A stretch of DNA of 64,000 nt from an uncultured eubacterium 1-6 (GTDB lineage: Bacteria; Bacillota; Clostridia; Lachnospirales; Lachnospiraceae), in contig CAIFEZ010000001.1 in NCBI GenBank assembly GCA_903789595.1, forward strand, positions 259,300 through 323,299, read 5' to 3'. The notes below the pieces were generated by a model, which made no database searches, had not been told where the DNA came from, and was given only the letters and a program-made list of their open reading frames with translations. This document shows positions 51,024 through 59,475 of the stretch, piece after piece; the stretch's first letter is position 1, and every line of letters begins with the position of its first letter. The translations under genes were made by a program, and so were the position numbers.

Positions 51024-51989
51024 ATGTTATATATTCAGGAACTCAGTGAAGGAATGAAAATCAGCGGAATCTATCTGGTAAAATCCAAGTCCTCCGCGAC
51101 AACAAAGAATGGCAAGAATTATGATAATGTAATATTGATGGACAAAACGGGAACGGTCGACTGCAAAATCTGGGACCCGGATTCACCGGGCATCGACGAT
51201 TTTGACGCGCTCGACTACGTGGATATCATCGGCGATGTGTCGAGATACAACGGATCCCTTCAGGTCGCTCTGAAGAGAGTGCGCGTCGCGAAGGAAGGAG
51301 AGTACAAGCCCTCCGATTATCTGCCGACGAGCGACAAGAATATCGATGAGATGTTCGGCGCGCTGCTGAATTTCATCAACAAGGTCAAAAATCCCTACCT
51401 GCATCAGCTGCTGACCCATTACTTTGTCGACGATCCGGAATTCATCAAACGATTCAAGAGCGCTTCTGCTGCGAAGACGATCCATCACGCATTTGTCGGA
51501 GGACTCCTGCAGCACACCCTCTATGTCACGAATATGTGCTATTTCTTCACCAAGTATTATCCGATCCTGAATTCCGATCTGCTGCTCACGGCGGCAATCT
51601 GTCATGACATCGGCAAAACGGCGGAGATTTCTTCCTTCCCGCAGAATGACTACACCGACGACGGCCAGCTTCTCGGCCATATCATGATCGGGGCCGAGAT
51701 GATCCACGACACGGCGAGATCAATTCCGGGATTCCCGGCAAAGCTGGAGTCAGACCTGAAGCACTGCATTCTGGCCCATCACGGTGAATATGAGTACGGC
51801 TCTCCGAAGAAACCGGCACTCGCGGAAGCGCTCGCCCTGAATCTGGCGGATAACGCGGACGCCCGTCTGGAGACCATGACGGAGCTGTTCAAGTCCAATG
51901 CCCAGAAACCGTTGGACGAGTGGCTCGGTTACAACCGGGTATTCGAATCAAACATCCGGAGAACCGGAGATCTGGACGATCTGAAATAA
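51024..51989 (+). CDS. yhaM: 3'-5' exoribonuclease YhaM family (OB fold plus HD domain)
   Basis: GTVDCKIWDPD OB region; HHAFVGGLLQHTLYVTNMC, AAICHDIGKTAEI. Confidence 0.9.
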   Translation: MLYIQELSEGMKISGIYLVKSKSSATTKNGKNYDNVILMDKTGTVDCKIWDPDSPGIDDFDALDYVDIIGDVSRYNGSLQVALKRVRVAKEGEYKPSDYLPTSDKNIDEMFGALLNFINKVKNPYLHQLLTHYFVDDPEFIKRFKSASAAKTIHHAFVGGLLQHTLYVTNMCYFFTKYYPILNSDLLLTAAICHDIGKTAEISSFPQNDYTDDGQLLGHIMIGAEMIHDTARSIPGFPAKLESDLKHCILAHHGEYEYGSPKKPALAEALALNLADNADARLETMTELFKSNAQKPLDEWLGYNRVFESNIRRTGDLDDLK

Positions 51990-52059
51990 GCTATCGGAAA
52001 AGCAGGATCCGGTGACCGAAATTAGTAATCCGGAAACTGGGAAACGGTTGATTTGAGAC

Positions 52060-52149
52060 AACGAGATCAAACGCGCTTCGCGGGTTTGATCTCGTTATCG
52101 CGACGCTCGCCCCGCACGAATACTTCGCATTCGGCTTAGGCTCGCTGTT
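52060..52149. repeat. Palindrome-containing direct repeat copy 1 (about 90 bp)
   Basis: aacgagatcaaac-gcgcttcgcgg-gtttgatctcgtt 13-bp perfect stem; copy 2 at 52155-52243. Confidence 0.92.
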
Positions 52150-52154
52150 AGTGT

Positions 52155-52243
52155 AACGAGATAAAACGCGCTTCGCGGGTTTGATCTCGTTATCGCAACG
52201 CTCGCCCGCACGAATACTTCGCATTCGGCTGTGGCTCGCTGTT
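52155..52243. repeat. Palindrome-containing direct repeat copy 2 (about 89 bp)
   Basis: Near-identical to 52060-52149. Confidence 0.92.
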
Positions 52244-52308
52244 CGCGTAAATAAACGGGCGTCAATCTGAATGATCAGATCGTCGTCCGTTTTTTCAGGA
52301 GAAAAGAC

Positions 52309-53691
52309 ATGGAATACAGGAAAAATGATACGGCGACGGCGGAGATCATTGACATCGGACAGGACGGTGCAGGAATCGGACGAACAGAAGATGGCTACAC
52401 TTTATTTGTCAAGGACACCGTACCGGGGGACAGGGCAGAAGTCCGGATCATCAAGGTCAAAAAGTCTTACGGGTACGGCAGACTTGAGAGAGTCCTGAAG
52501 GCTTCACCCGACAGAACCGAACCTCCGTGTCCTGTCTCGCGGCAATGCGGGGGCTGCCAGCTGCAGATGATGTCCTATCCGGCACAGCTGGCGATGAAAG
52601 AGGAGAAGGTCCGGAACGATCTGAAAAGAATCGGCGGTTTCGAAAATCTCGAAATCCGGAAAATTGTTCCGATGGAATCTCCGTTCCGTTATCGGAACAA
52701 GGCACAGTTCCCGGTCGGCACAGACAGGGACGGAAATCCTATCGCGGGATTTTACGCGGGCAGAACGCACACGATTATTCCCAATCCGGACTGCCTTCTC
52801 GGATGCCCGGAGAACCGGGAGATTCTGGAAGAAATACTTGGCTGGATGAGGGATAACCGGATTCCGGCATACAGCGAGGAAACCGGAAAGGGGCTGGTTC
52901 GTCATGTTCTGATCCGAAAGGGATTTGCAACCGGTGAAATCATCGTATGCCTGATTATCAACGGCGGCAGAATTCCCGCATCGGATGACCTCATCCATCG
53001 TCTGGAAAAAATCCCGGGAATGACCGGTATCACCTTCAGCAGCAATACGAGAAGGACAAATGTCATCATGAACGGGCCGGTGAAGCCGGTATGGGGACAA
53101 GAATACATCACGGACATTCTGAAATCCGCAGCGTTCGGTGTCAGCGTCCGTTATCAGATTTCGCCGGCTTCCTTCTACCAGATAAATCCGGTTCAGACAC
53201 AGCGCATCTATGAGAAGGTGCTGGAGCTGGCCTGCCTTCATGGGAATGAAACGGTCATGGACCTTTACTGCGGCATCGGAACCATTTCACTTTTTCTCGC
53301 CCGCAAGGCACGCAAAGTCATCGGAGTGGAAATTGTTCCGAGAGCAATTGAGGACGCGAGAAAAAATGCACAGATAAACGGGATAGAAAACGCGGAATTC
53401 TATGTCGGAAAGGCAGAGGAGGTTGTGCCAGGCCTTGAAAAAGAAGGAATCCGCGCCGATGTAGCGGTAGTAGACCCTCCGAGAAAGGGATGCGATGAAA
53501 AACTTCTGCAGACGCTGGTCCGCATGAAGCCGGAGCGAATCGTCTATGTAAGCTGCGATCCCGCGACACTGGCAAGGGATCTGAAGTATCTGTCCGGGAA
53601 CGGGTTTCATGCAGAGTATGTGCAGCCCTATGACCAGTTCAGCGAGACGGTTCACGTCGAGACGGTCGCTCTGCTAATGAGGACAAATTGA
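52309..53691 (+). CDS. rlmD: 23S rRNA (uracil-C5) methyltransferase RlmD/RumA family (paralog 2); its 3' end serves as att-like site
   Basis: CPVSRQCGGCQLQMMSYPAQLAMK, DLYCGIGTISLFLARKA, VDPPRKGCDE, YVSCDPATLARDL. Confidence 0.95.
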   Translation: MEYRKNDTATAEIIDIGQDGAGIGRTEDGYTLFVKDTVPGDRAEVRIIKVKKSYGYGRLERVLKASPDRTEPPCPVSRQCGGCQLQMMSYPAQLAMKEEKVRNDLKRIGGFENLEIRKIVPMESPFRYRNKAQFPVGTDRDGNPIAGFYAGRTHTIIPNPDCLLGCPENREILEEILGWMRDNRIPAYSEETGKGLVRHVLIRKGFATGEIIVCLIINGGRIPASDDLIHRLEKIPGMTGITFSSNTRRTNVIMNGPVKPVWGQEYITDILKSAAFGVSVRYQISPASFYQINPVQTQRIYEKVLELACLHGNETVMDLYCGIGTISLFLARKARKVIGVEIVPRAIEDARKNAQINGIENAEFYVGKAEEVVPGLEKEGIRADVAVVDPPRKGCDEKLLQTLVRMKPERIVYVSCDPATLARDLKYLSGNGFHAEYVQPYDQFSETVHVETVALLMRTN

Positions 53692-53930
53692 AAATGTGGC
53701 TATAAAGCCCGTGTTTAAGCCATTTCTGCGGCATCCGTCTTTCTGAAAAGAGAGGCGGGTGCCGCTTTTTCTGTCTGGGAAAATGTGAAAGTCGCTCTGG
53801 CGTGAATGTGGGAAGGCTATTTTGATGAATTTTTGCCGGGCGAGACTGTGGCTTTGCTATTTTGGGTAGGTTGTGACTGTGGAAAGGCTATTTTTCGGAA
53901 GTCGAGACTGTGGAAACGCTATTTGAGCCT
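53656..53930 (+). repeat. Island boundary repeat, copy 1: rlmD 3' end, terminator, four-site array
   Basis: Shares the same order of blocks with 58114-58318 and 63175-63449. Confidence 0.85.
53728..53772 (+). terminator. Rho-independent terminator downstream of rlmD (copy 1)
   Basis: gcggcatccgtctttc-tgaa-aagagaggcgggtgccgc-ttttt. Confidence 0.8.
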
Positions 53931-53954
53931 GCGGCAGATCGGTACCTTCATTCT

Positions 53955-54662
53955 TAGGAGAATCAATTTCAGCAGGGCAAAGTAAATGTGAACTACAATC
54001 GTTTCCTTGGTTATACAAGGGCGAGGATGGAAAGCTGGAGATCGTACCTGAAGAAGCGGAAGTAGTGAAAAGAATTTATCGTGAGTATCTGGAGGGCGGA
54101 AGCACCATCAGCATCGCGAACGCACTGGATCCTGAAAGGGGAGAAAGTACTTGTGTGGAGATGCAGATCACGTCTGCAGAATGGTAAAAAAAGTGGCTGC
54201 CTTTCCAGAACAATAAGAGAAGCGGATCTTCAGAAGGCTGTCGTCAAAGCGGTACAGGATCTGATCCTTGATGAGAACAGAATATACAACGACATATGCT
54301 CAGATGTGCAGGAATTGACCACAGGAAACACGGATATTGAACTTGCCGACATCAATTCCAAACTGGCTGAGCTTCAGCAGCACGTCCTTTCCCTGGTCAA
54401 AGCCGGAAAGAATACAACTGAGCTTGCTGAACAGATCCAGCAGCTCAGAGAAAGAAAAAACGAGATTGAGGCCACAAAGTCGGAACGGAAGCGTGACGAA
54501 GAACGGGTTGTTGCTTTGCGGGAATCCGTTGAGAAAGCAAAGGATAAGGTGCTCGCCTATGATGAGCAGCTGGTACGGAACTTTATCGAGGAGATCAGAG
54601 TATTTCCAGACAAGCTCACCATCACGGTAAAGGGCGGAGCTCATGAGGACATTACAATTTAA
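53955..54662 (+). pseudogene. Decayed large serine recombinase (N-terminal catalytic domain missing, frameshifted)
   Basis: Fragments ENQFQQGKVNVNYNRFLGYT, LEIVPEEAEVVKRIYREYLEGGSTISIANALD, RTIREADLQKAVVKAVQDLI plus coiled coil and FIEEIRVFPDKLTITVKGG. Confidence 0.8.
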
Positions 54663-54887
54663 AATGAAAACATTTAATGCCGTCTCGGGATTCCGGGGCG
54701 GCTTTTCTGTTGGCAAGATAATGCTACCATATTAAACTAACATTGGGTCTAAATGAGCCTATAGAAAATATCAGACGGTTATATTTGATAAACTTCCATG
54801 CAAAGAGGTGGGTCGGTAGTGAAAATCGGAATTGACCGTGCCCTTTAGAGCGAGGGATGCTTCTTGTCTGAAGGATAAGAAGATGGA

Positions 54888-55199
54888 GTCGCTAAAGAGT
54901 TTAACAAATCAAAGGTTGCTAAATTTGAAGGGAGCTATCATGGATTTGGCGATGAGATGTCCATTTCCGGACACGTTGATCCGTCATTGCCTCATGGCAC
55001 AAAGGAAAGGCCAAATTCAGTACCTGACTCCGCCGGCATTCCGATCAGTGCCGTCGGCGGCTCGTCAGAAGTAATGGCTGTCCGTGGGTATTATCCGGTT
55101 GTGCGTGGACAGATCGCCCTGACGCTGCCTATGACGGATGATGACATTACAGGTTTTATAGAAACGTCCAAAGAACTGATTGAAAGCATTTATCAGTAA
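54888..55199 (+). pseudogene. Remnant of a class III / glutamate-1-semialdehyde aminotransferase-like gene
   Basis: In-frame KVAKFEGSYHGFGDEMSISGHVDP...RPNSVPDSAGIP followed directly by C-terminal-like ITGFIETSKELIESIY; no full-length ORF. Confidence 0.5.
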
Positions 55200-55236
55200 G
55201 CAGCGGCAAAACGAAATATGATGGACACCATGATTG

Positions 55237-55273
55237 CGGAGCATTGACCTTATGGCTGGTGCTCCGATTTTTT
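55237..55273 (+). terminator. Rho-independent terminator
   Basis: cggagca...tgctccg followed by attttttc. Confidence 0.75.
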
Positions 55274-55300
55274 CTTGTGATGGAACCAAGCTTAGCAATA

Positions 55301-55350
55301 TTTTACAGCAACACACTGCACTCAACCCATAGCAAATTAGCGGTTTCAAT
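55301..55350. repeat. 50-bp direct repeat, left copy, flanking the MarR cassette
   Basis: ttttacagcaacacactgcactcaacccatagcaaattagcggtttcaat; 46/50 match to 57966-58015. Confidence 0.88.
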
Positions 55351-55392
55351 TTAAGATACAGAAACAAGTCGTAGACGTGAACAATAAAACGG

Positions 55393-55404
55393 TTGACAAG
55401 TCAA
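55393..55404. promoter_or_regulatory. Candidate MarR operator TTGACAAGTCAA
   Basis: Inverted repeat TTGAC-AA-GTCAA upstream of marR; identical 12-mer at 56608-56619. Confidence 0.55.
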
Positions 55405-55450
55405 CGCAAACAAAATATGATTGATATATCAACTATATAGGAGGCTTAGT

Positions 55451-55873
55451 ATGAATCAGGCAGGAACATACATATCGGTACTAATGCGCCAGCTGAATCT
55501 GTTTTTCAGCCACGAACTTTCTGAAGTGGAAATAACAGCTTCAGAGCTGATGTATCTTTCCCAGCTTTATACAAGAGACGGACTGACACAGGATGAATTG
55601 TCAACGAAGATTTCTGTTGATAAGGCTGCTACAACACGAACCATCCAGGGGATGGAAAAGAAAGGCCTTGTTGTCAGACGTTCAAATGAGAAAGACCATC
55701 GCTCCAAGTGTGTTTATCTGACGGATAAGGCAAAACAGATGGAAGGACACATACGCGAGCTTCAGAAAAAGTGGTCGGATTATATTACACAGGATATGAC
55801 AGCGTCCGAGGCGGAACTTTTTGCAAAGCAGCTGAAGCAGATGTCAGTCCGGGCAAGAGAAATAAACGCGTAA
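55451..55873 (+). CDS. MarR family transcriptional regulator
   Basis: LTQDELSTKISVDKAATTRTIQGMEKKGLVVRRSNEKDHRSKCVYLT. Confidence 0.93.
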   Translation: MNQAGTYISVLMRQLNLFFSHELSEVEITASELMYLSQLYTRDGLTQDELSTKISVDKAATTRTIQGMEKKGLVVRRSNEKDHRSKCVYLTDKAKQMEGHIRELQKKWSDYITQDMTASEAELFAKQLKQMSVRAREINA

Positions 55874-55887
55874 CGGAGGTGCTCATT

Positions 55888-56541
55888 ATGGACATGAAGC
55901 AGGCGATGAAAAAACGGCACATGGTCCGTAAATATACAGACAAGCCTATCCCTGAGGAAATTGTGGCAAAACTGAATGAACGGGTAAAGAAAAATAATGA
56001 ACAGTACGGGCTTTCCATTCGTCTGATCACGAATGACGGCAGTGCGGTTCCGGGGATAATCAAGCTGATCCTTGCGAAAGGGGTGAATAATTTCTTTATC
56101 ATGGCAGGTCCGGAAGGTTCTGATGAACTGTGCGGTTATTGCGGCGCTGATCTGATGCTTTATGCGCAGACACTCGGACTAAATACATGGTGGGTCGGCG
56201 GCACCTACAACCGTAAAGGCGCTCAGGAGAAATCCGGAAACGCAAAGCCGGTCGGAATCATTGCGGTAGGATACGGTCAGACACAGGGTACTCAGCATAA
56301 GTCAAAAAAGGCATCCGATGTCAGCTCATATGATGGCAAGGAGCCTGAATGGTTTAAGGAAGGCGTGAATGCTGCTCTTCTTGCTCCAACGGCTCTTGAT
56401 AAACAGGCATTCACGATTACCGGAACAGAAAATATAGTATCTATCACCTGCGATAACGGCATTTTTACCGGAGTTGACACCGGGCTTGTTAAGTACCATT
56501 TCGAGCTTGGAGCAGGAAAAGAAAACTTTGAATGGAAATGA
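55888..56541 (+). CDS. Nitroreductase family protein
   Basis: MDMKQAMKKRHMVRKYTDKPIPEEIVAKL; start after taacggaggtg. Confidence 0.88.
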   Translation: MDMKQAMKKRHMVRKYTDKPIPEEIVAKLNERVKKNNEQYGLSIRLITNDGSAVPGIIKLILAKGVNNFFIMAGPEGSDELCGYCGADLMLYAQTLGLNTWWVGGTYNRKGAQEKSGNAKPVGIIAVGYGQTQGTQHKSKKASDVSSYDGKEPEWFKEGVNAALLAPTALDKQAFTITGTENIVSITCDNGIFTGVDTGLVKYHFELGAGKENFEWK

Positions 56542-56607
56542 GATAAGGCCGGCAGATAGATTACGAGATAGTATGGTGCGACTGCCGGATTTTTCATAAC
56601 AATACAG

Positions 56608-56619
56608 TTGACAAGTCAA
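56608..56619. promoter_or_regulatory. Candidate MarR operator TTGACAAGTCAA (second copy)
   Basis: Upstream of the alpha/beta hydrolase start. Confidence 0.55.
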
Positions 56620-56639
56620 GCGAATAAGGAGGAATCATA

Positions 56640-57860
56640 ATGGGTATTTTAAAGAAAAACAACGGTCCAATGTCAAAAGGTCCGAGCATACAGTCTATTT
56701 CAGGAGACCATTGGCCTGCGCTTAAGTTTACGGACGGTATCATGACGGATGCGATCATGAAGCATGTGATGGGACTCTGCTATCTCGGCATGGCTGACGC
56801 GGGAGAAGCCCTGGAAGTGGTAAGTCGTTTGGATGACAAGGAGACCGGAAGTTGGGAGAATACGTGGGCTGAACTTGCATCAAGGCTTAATAAAAGGGCG
56901 CAGAAGTCTGAGGCCAATGATAAGAAGGTGAGCGCAGCTACGGCATATCTTCGTGCATCCACATATTACCGGATGGCAACCATGTATATGGAGAACGTAC
57001 ATTCACCAATGATGGAGAAATATACGAGACAGTGCTTTGACTGCTATGAGAAATCGCTGGAGCTGTCAGGTTATCCCGGAAAATATGTGGAGATTCCTTA
57101 CGAGGGAACTTATCTTCCGGGACATTTCTATACATCTCCTTATGCGAAAAAGGATAAGGCGCCGGTTCTGATACTTACACCTGGCAGGGATACCTGGGCG
57201 GTGGATACAAGGTGGATGTTTGATGCGGCATTGAAGCGGGGAATACACTGCCTTGCCTACGATGGTCCGGGACAAGGATATGCCCTTAGATTTCAGGATA
57301 TGAAGTTCCGCCCGGACTGGGAAAAAGTGATGGGTCCCGTACTTGACTATGCTGAAACGATAGACTGTGTTGATATGAACCATGTGGCATGTGTGGGATT
57401 CTCCTTCGGTGGATTTCTGATGCCGAGAGTTGCAGCATTTGATAAAAGGATTAAGCTGATTATTGCTGATCCCGGAAATATCAGCTGGGGAAAGGGAATT
57501 GGAGAGAGACTCACAATGATACAAAAGATGCCGCCGAAGATGCGCCCGAAGTTTATGAATGTCATGCTGGAGGATTATGCGTGGAAGCATGGTGTGCCGG
57601 AAGAGGCGGTCGTAGATGAATTAAAAAAATATGACAACTCAAATATACTGGATAAGGTGGAGTGTGAGGTTTTAGTCCTTGACGGTACGGCTGAAATGAC
57701 TTTTGGAGCTGCAAAAGAGCTTTATGACGCACTCCCGAATGCAAGGAATAAGGATTACATTCTGTTCGACGATGACAGCACGGCACAGTGCCATACTCAG
57801 ATGGGAGGCTATGCGACCGGTGCGGAAATCATTATGGATTGGCTGGAGGATCATATCTGA
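56640..57860 (+). CDS. Alpha/beta hydrolase (FrsA/dienelactone-hydrolase-like)
   Basis: LAYDGPGQGYALR and VACVGFSFGGFLMPRVAAF nucleophile elbow. Confidence 0.88.
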   Translation: MGILKKNNGPMSKGPSIQSISGDHWPALKFTDGIMTDAIMKHVMGLCYLGMADAGEALEVVSRLDDKETGSWENTWAELASRLNKRAQKSEANDKKVSAATAYLRASTYYRMATMYMENVHSPMMEKYTRQCFDCYEKSLELSGYPGKYVEIPYEGTYLPGHFYTSPYAKKDKAPVLILTPGRDTWAVDTRWMFDAALKRGIHCLAYDGPGQGYALRFQDMKFRPDWEKVMGPVLDYAETIDCVDMNHVACVGFSFGGFLMPRVAAFDKRIKLIIADPGNISWGKGIGERLTMIQKMPPKMRPKFMNVMLEDYAWKHGVPEEAVVDELKKYDNSNILDKVECEVLVLDGTAEMTFGAAKELYDALPNARNKDYILFDDDSTAQCHTQMGGYATGAEIIMDWLEDHI

Positions 57861-57920
57861 CCCCGCTTGCGGAGGCTGTGAAGGAAATAATCAATCAATA
57901 AACAAATATAATGATTTTCG

Positions 57921-57958
57921 CGGAGCATTGACTGATACGCCGATGCTCCGATTTTTTT
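57921..57958 (+). terminator. Rho-independent terminator
   Basis: cggagcattgac...gatgctccg followed by attttttt. Confidence 0.8.
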
Positions 57959-57965
57959 ATTTGTA

Positions 57966-58080
57966 TTTTACAGCAATACACTGCACTCAACCCATAGCAA
58001 ATCAGAGGTTTCAACTGAAATTCACAGCAAACCATAGGTTTCAACTGGATTTTATAGCAATCCAACAGCCTCAACTACCC
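57966..58080. repeat. 50-bp direct repeat (right copy) extending into 30-bp-period repeats
   Basis: 57966-58015 matches 55301-55350; gtttcaact/gtttcaact/gcctcaact at 58008, 58038, 58068. Confidence 0.85.
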
Positions 58081-58113
58081 ACTTGTACAGAGAGATAAAG
58101 AGCTGGCTCAAGG

Positions 58114-58318
58114 CACGTCGAGACAGTGGCTCTGCTAGTTCGCAACAATTAGAAAAGGGCCGGAAAAGCCCGAGCTTAAGCCATTTCTGCGGTGCCGGTC
58201 TTTCTGAAAAGAGAGGCCGGTGCCGCTTTTTCTGTCCGTGAAAATGTGAATATCGCTTTGACGTGACTGTGGAAAGGCTATTTTTCGGAAGTTGAGACTG
58301 TGGGAACGCTATTTGAGC
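58114..58318 (+). repeat. Island boundary repeat, copy 2 (array shortened to two sites)
   Basis: cacgtcgagacagtggctctgcta...tag then terminator then tgactgtggaaaggctattt / gagactgtgggaacgctattt. Confidence 0.85.
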
Positions 58319-58411
58319 CTGCGGCAGATCGGTACCTTCATTCTTAGGAGAATCAATTTCAGCAGGGCAAAGTAAATGTGAACTACAATAGATTCCTCGG
58401 ATATACAAAAG

Positions 58412-58828
58412 GTGAGGATGGAAAGGGTTCGCTTTTATAGGCGCCAGAAGGAAATCATAGTTTCCGGAAAGACACGCAAGATTGATTTGCTGTTCTACCA
58501 TATCAGGCTCCGCTGCTATGTAGTAGTCGAACTGAAAGTAGTATCGTTTGAGCCGGAATTTGCCGGGGAATTGAACTTTTATGTCAATGCGGTTGATGAG
58601 CTCATGAAAGGAGCAGATGATAATCCGACTATTGGACTCCTCATCTGCCGGGATAAAGACAGCACGGAAGTGAAATGGGCGTTCCGTGGTATTAACACGC
58701 CGATGGGAGTAGCGACATTCGATCATATTAGTATCAAGGGCATGGAGGATTATCTTCCTACGAATGAACAGATTCAAAAGCAGATAGAATTAGCAGAACA
58801 AGAGCTTCGTCATAACGAAGCTACGTAA
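58412..58828 (+). pseudogene. DUF1016 (YhcG-type PDDEXK nuclease) C-terminal fragment, fused behind a recombinase fragment
   Basis: IDLLFYHIRLRCYVVVELKVVSFEPEFAGELNFYVNAVDELMKGADDNPTIGLLIC; the N-terminal region expected for YhcG is absent. Confidence 0.8.
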
Positions 58829-58995
58829 TGGCAGGTTCAGTGAAGCTATATATTGGATTTATTTTCTGGCAGACCAAGAGAATGCTCCTGACCTGCCAGT
58901 TTTTTTGAAAAATTTTTAAATGCCGGGAACCCAATGGCCTTTTCAATTGTATTAATAGTAAAAGGACTTTCAGTTAAAAGGAGTGCGCTTCAAAG

Positions 58996-59475
58996 ATGAG
59001 ATTACCAGTTGAAGAGCTGGTGGACAGGTATAAGGATAACGTGTTCCGGGTTGCGCTCAGTGTCAGCCGGAATCCTGAAGATGCCGAGGATGTGGTTCAG
59101 GACACGTTTATTACTTATATGGAGTCTGACCGCCAGTTTGAGAATGAGGAACATATACGGCGCTGGCTGCTGCGTATTGCCATCAATAAATCAAAGAATA
59201 TAGTGATGGGGTTCTGGTACAGGAACAGGATGTCGCTTGAAGATTATCTGGCAGAAACGCAGTTTCAGGATCCAGAAGACAGGAGTGTTATAGAATCCAT
59301 TCTCTCATTGCCGAAAGCAAACCGGATTGTGATTTATCTCTATTACTATGAAGGGTATCAGGTAAGAGAGATGGCAGAGATTTTGCGGGTCTCTGAGGGA
59401 ACGGTAAAAAGCAGGTTGTTCCGTGGAAGAAAAATGCTGAAGAATATACTTCAGGAGGAAGAGGATCATGACTGA
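58996..59475 (+). CDS. ECF-type RNA polymerase sigma factor
   Basis: NPEDAEDVVQDTFITYM region 2 and YQVREMAEILRVSEGTVKSRLFRGRKML region 4. Confidence 0.95.
   Translation: MRLPVEELVDRYKDNVFRVALSVSRNPEDAEDVVQDTFITYMESDRQFENEEHIRRWLLRIAINKSKNIVMGFWYRNRMSLEDYLAETQFQDPEDRSVIESILSLPKANRIVIYLYYYEGYQVREMAEILRVSEGTVKSRLFRGRKMLKNILQEEEDHD

Noticed and set aside
54832-55074. 80-aa ORF as a gene
   Set aside because: Out of frame with the recognisable aminotransferase-like remnant in the same region.
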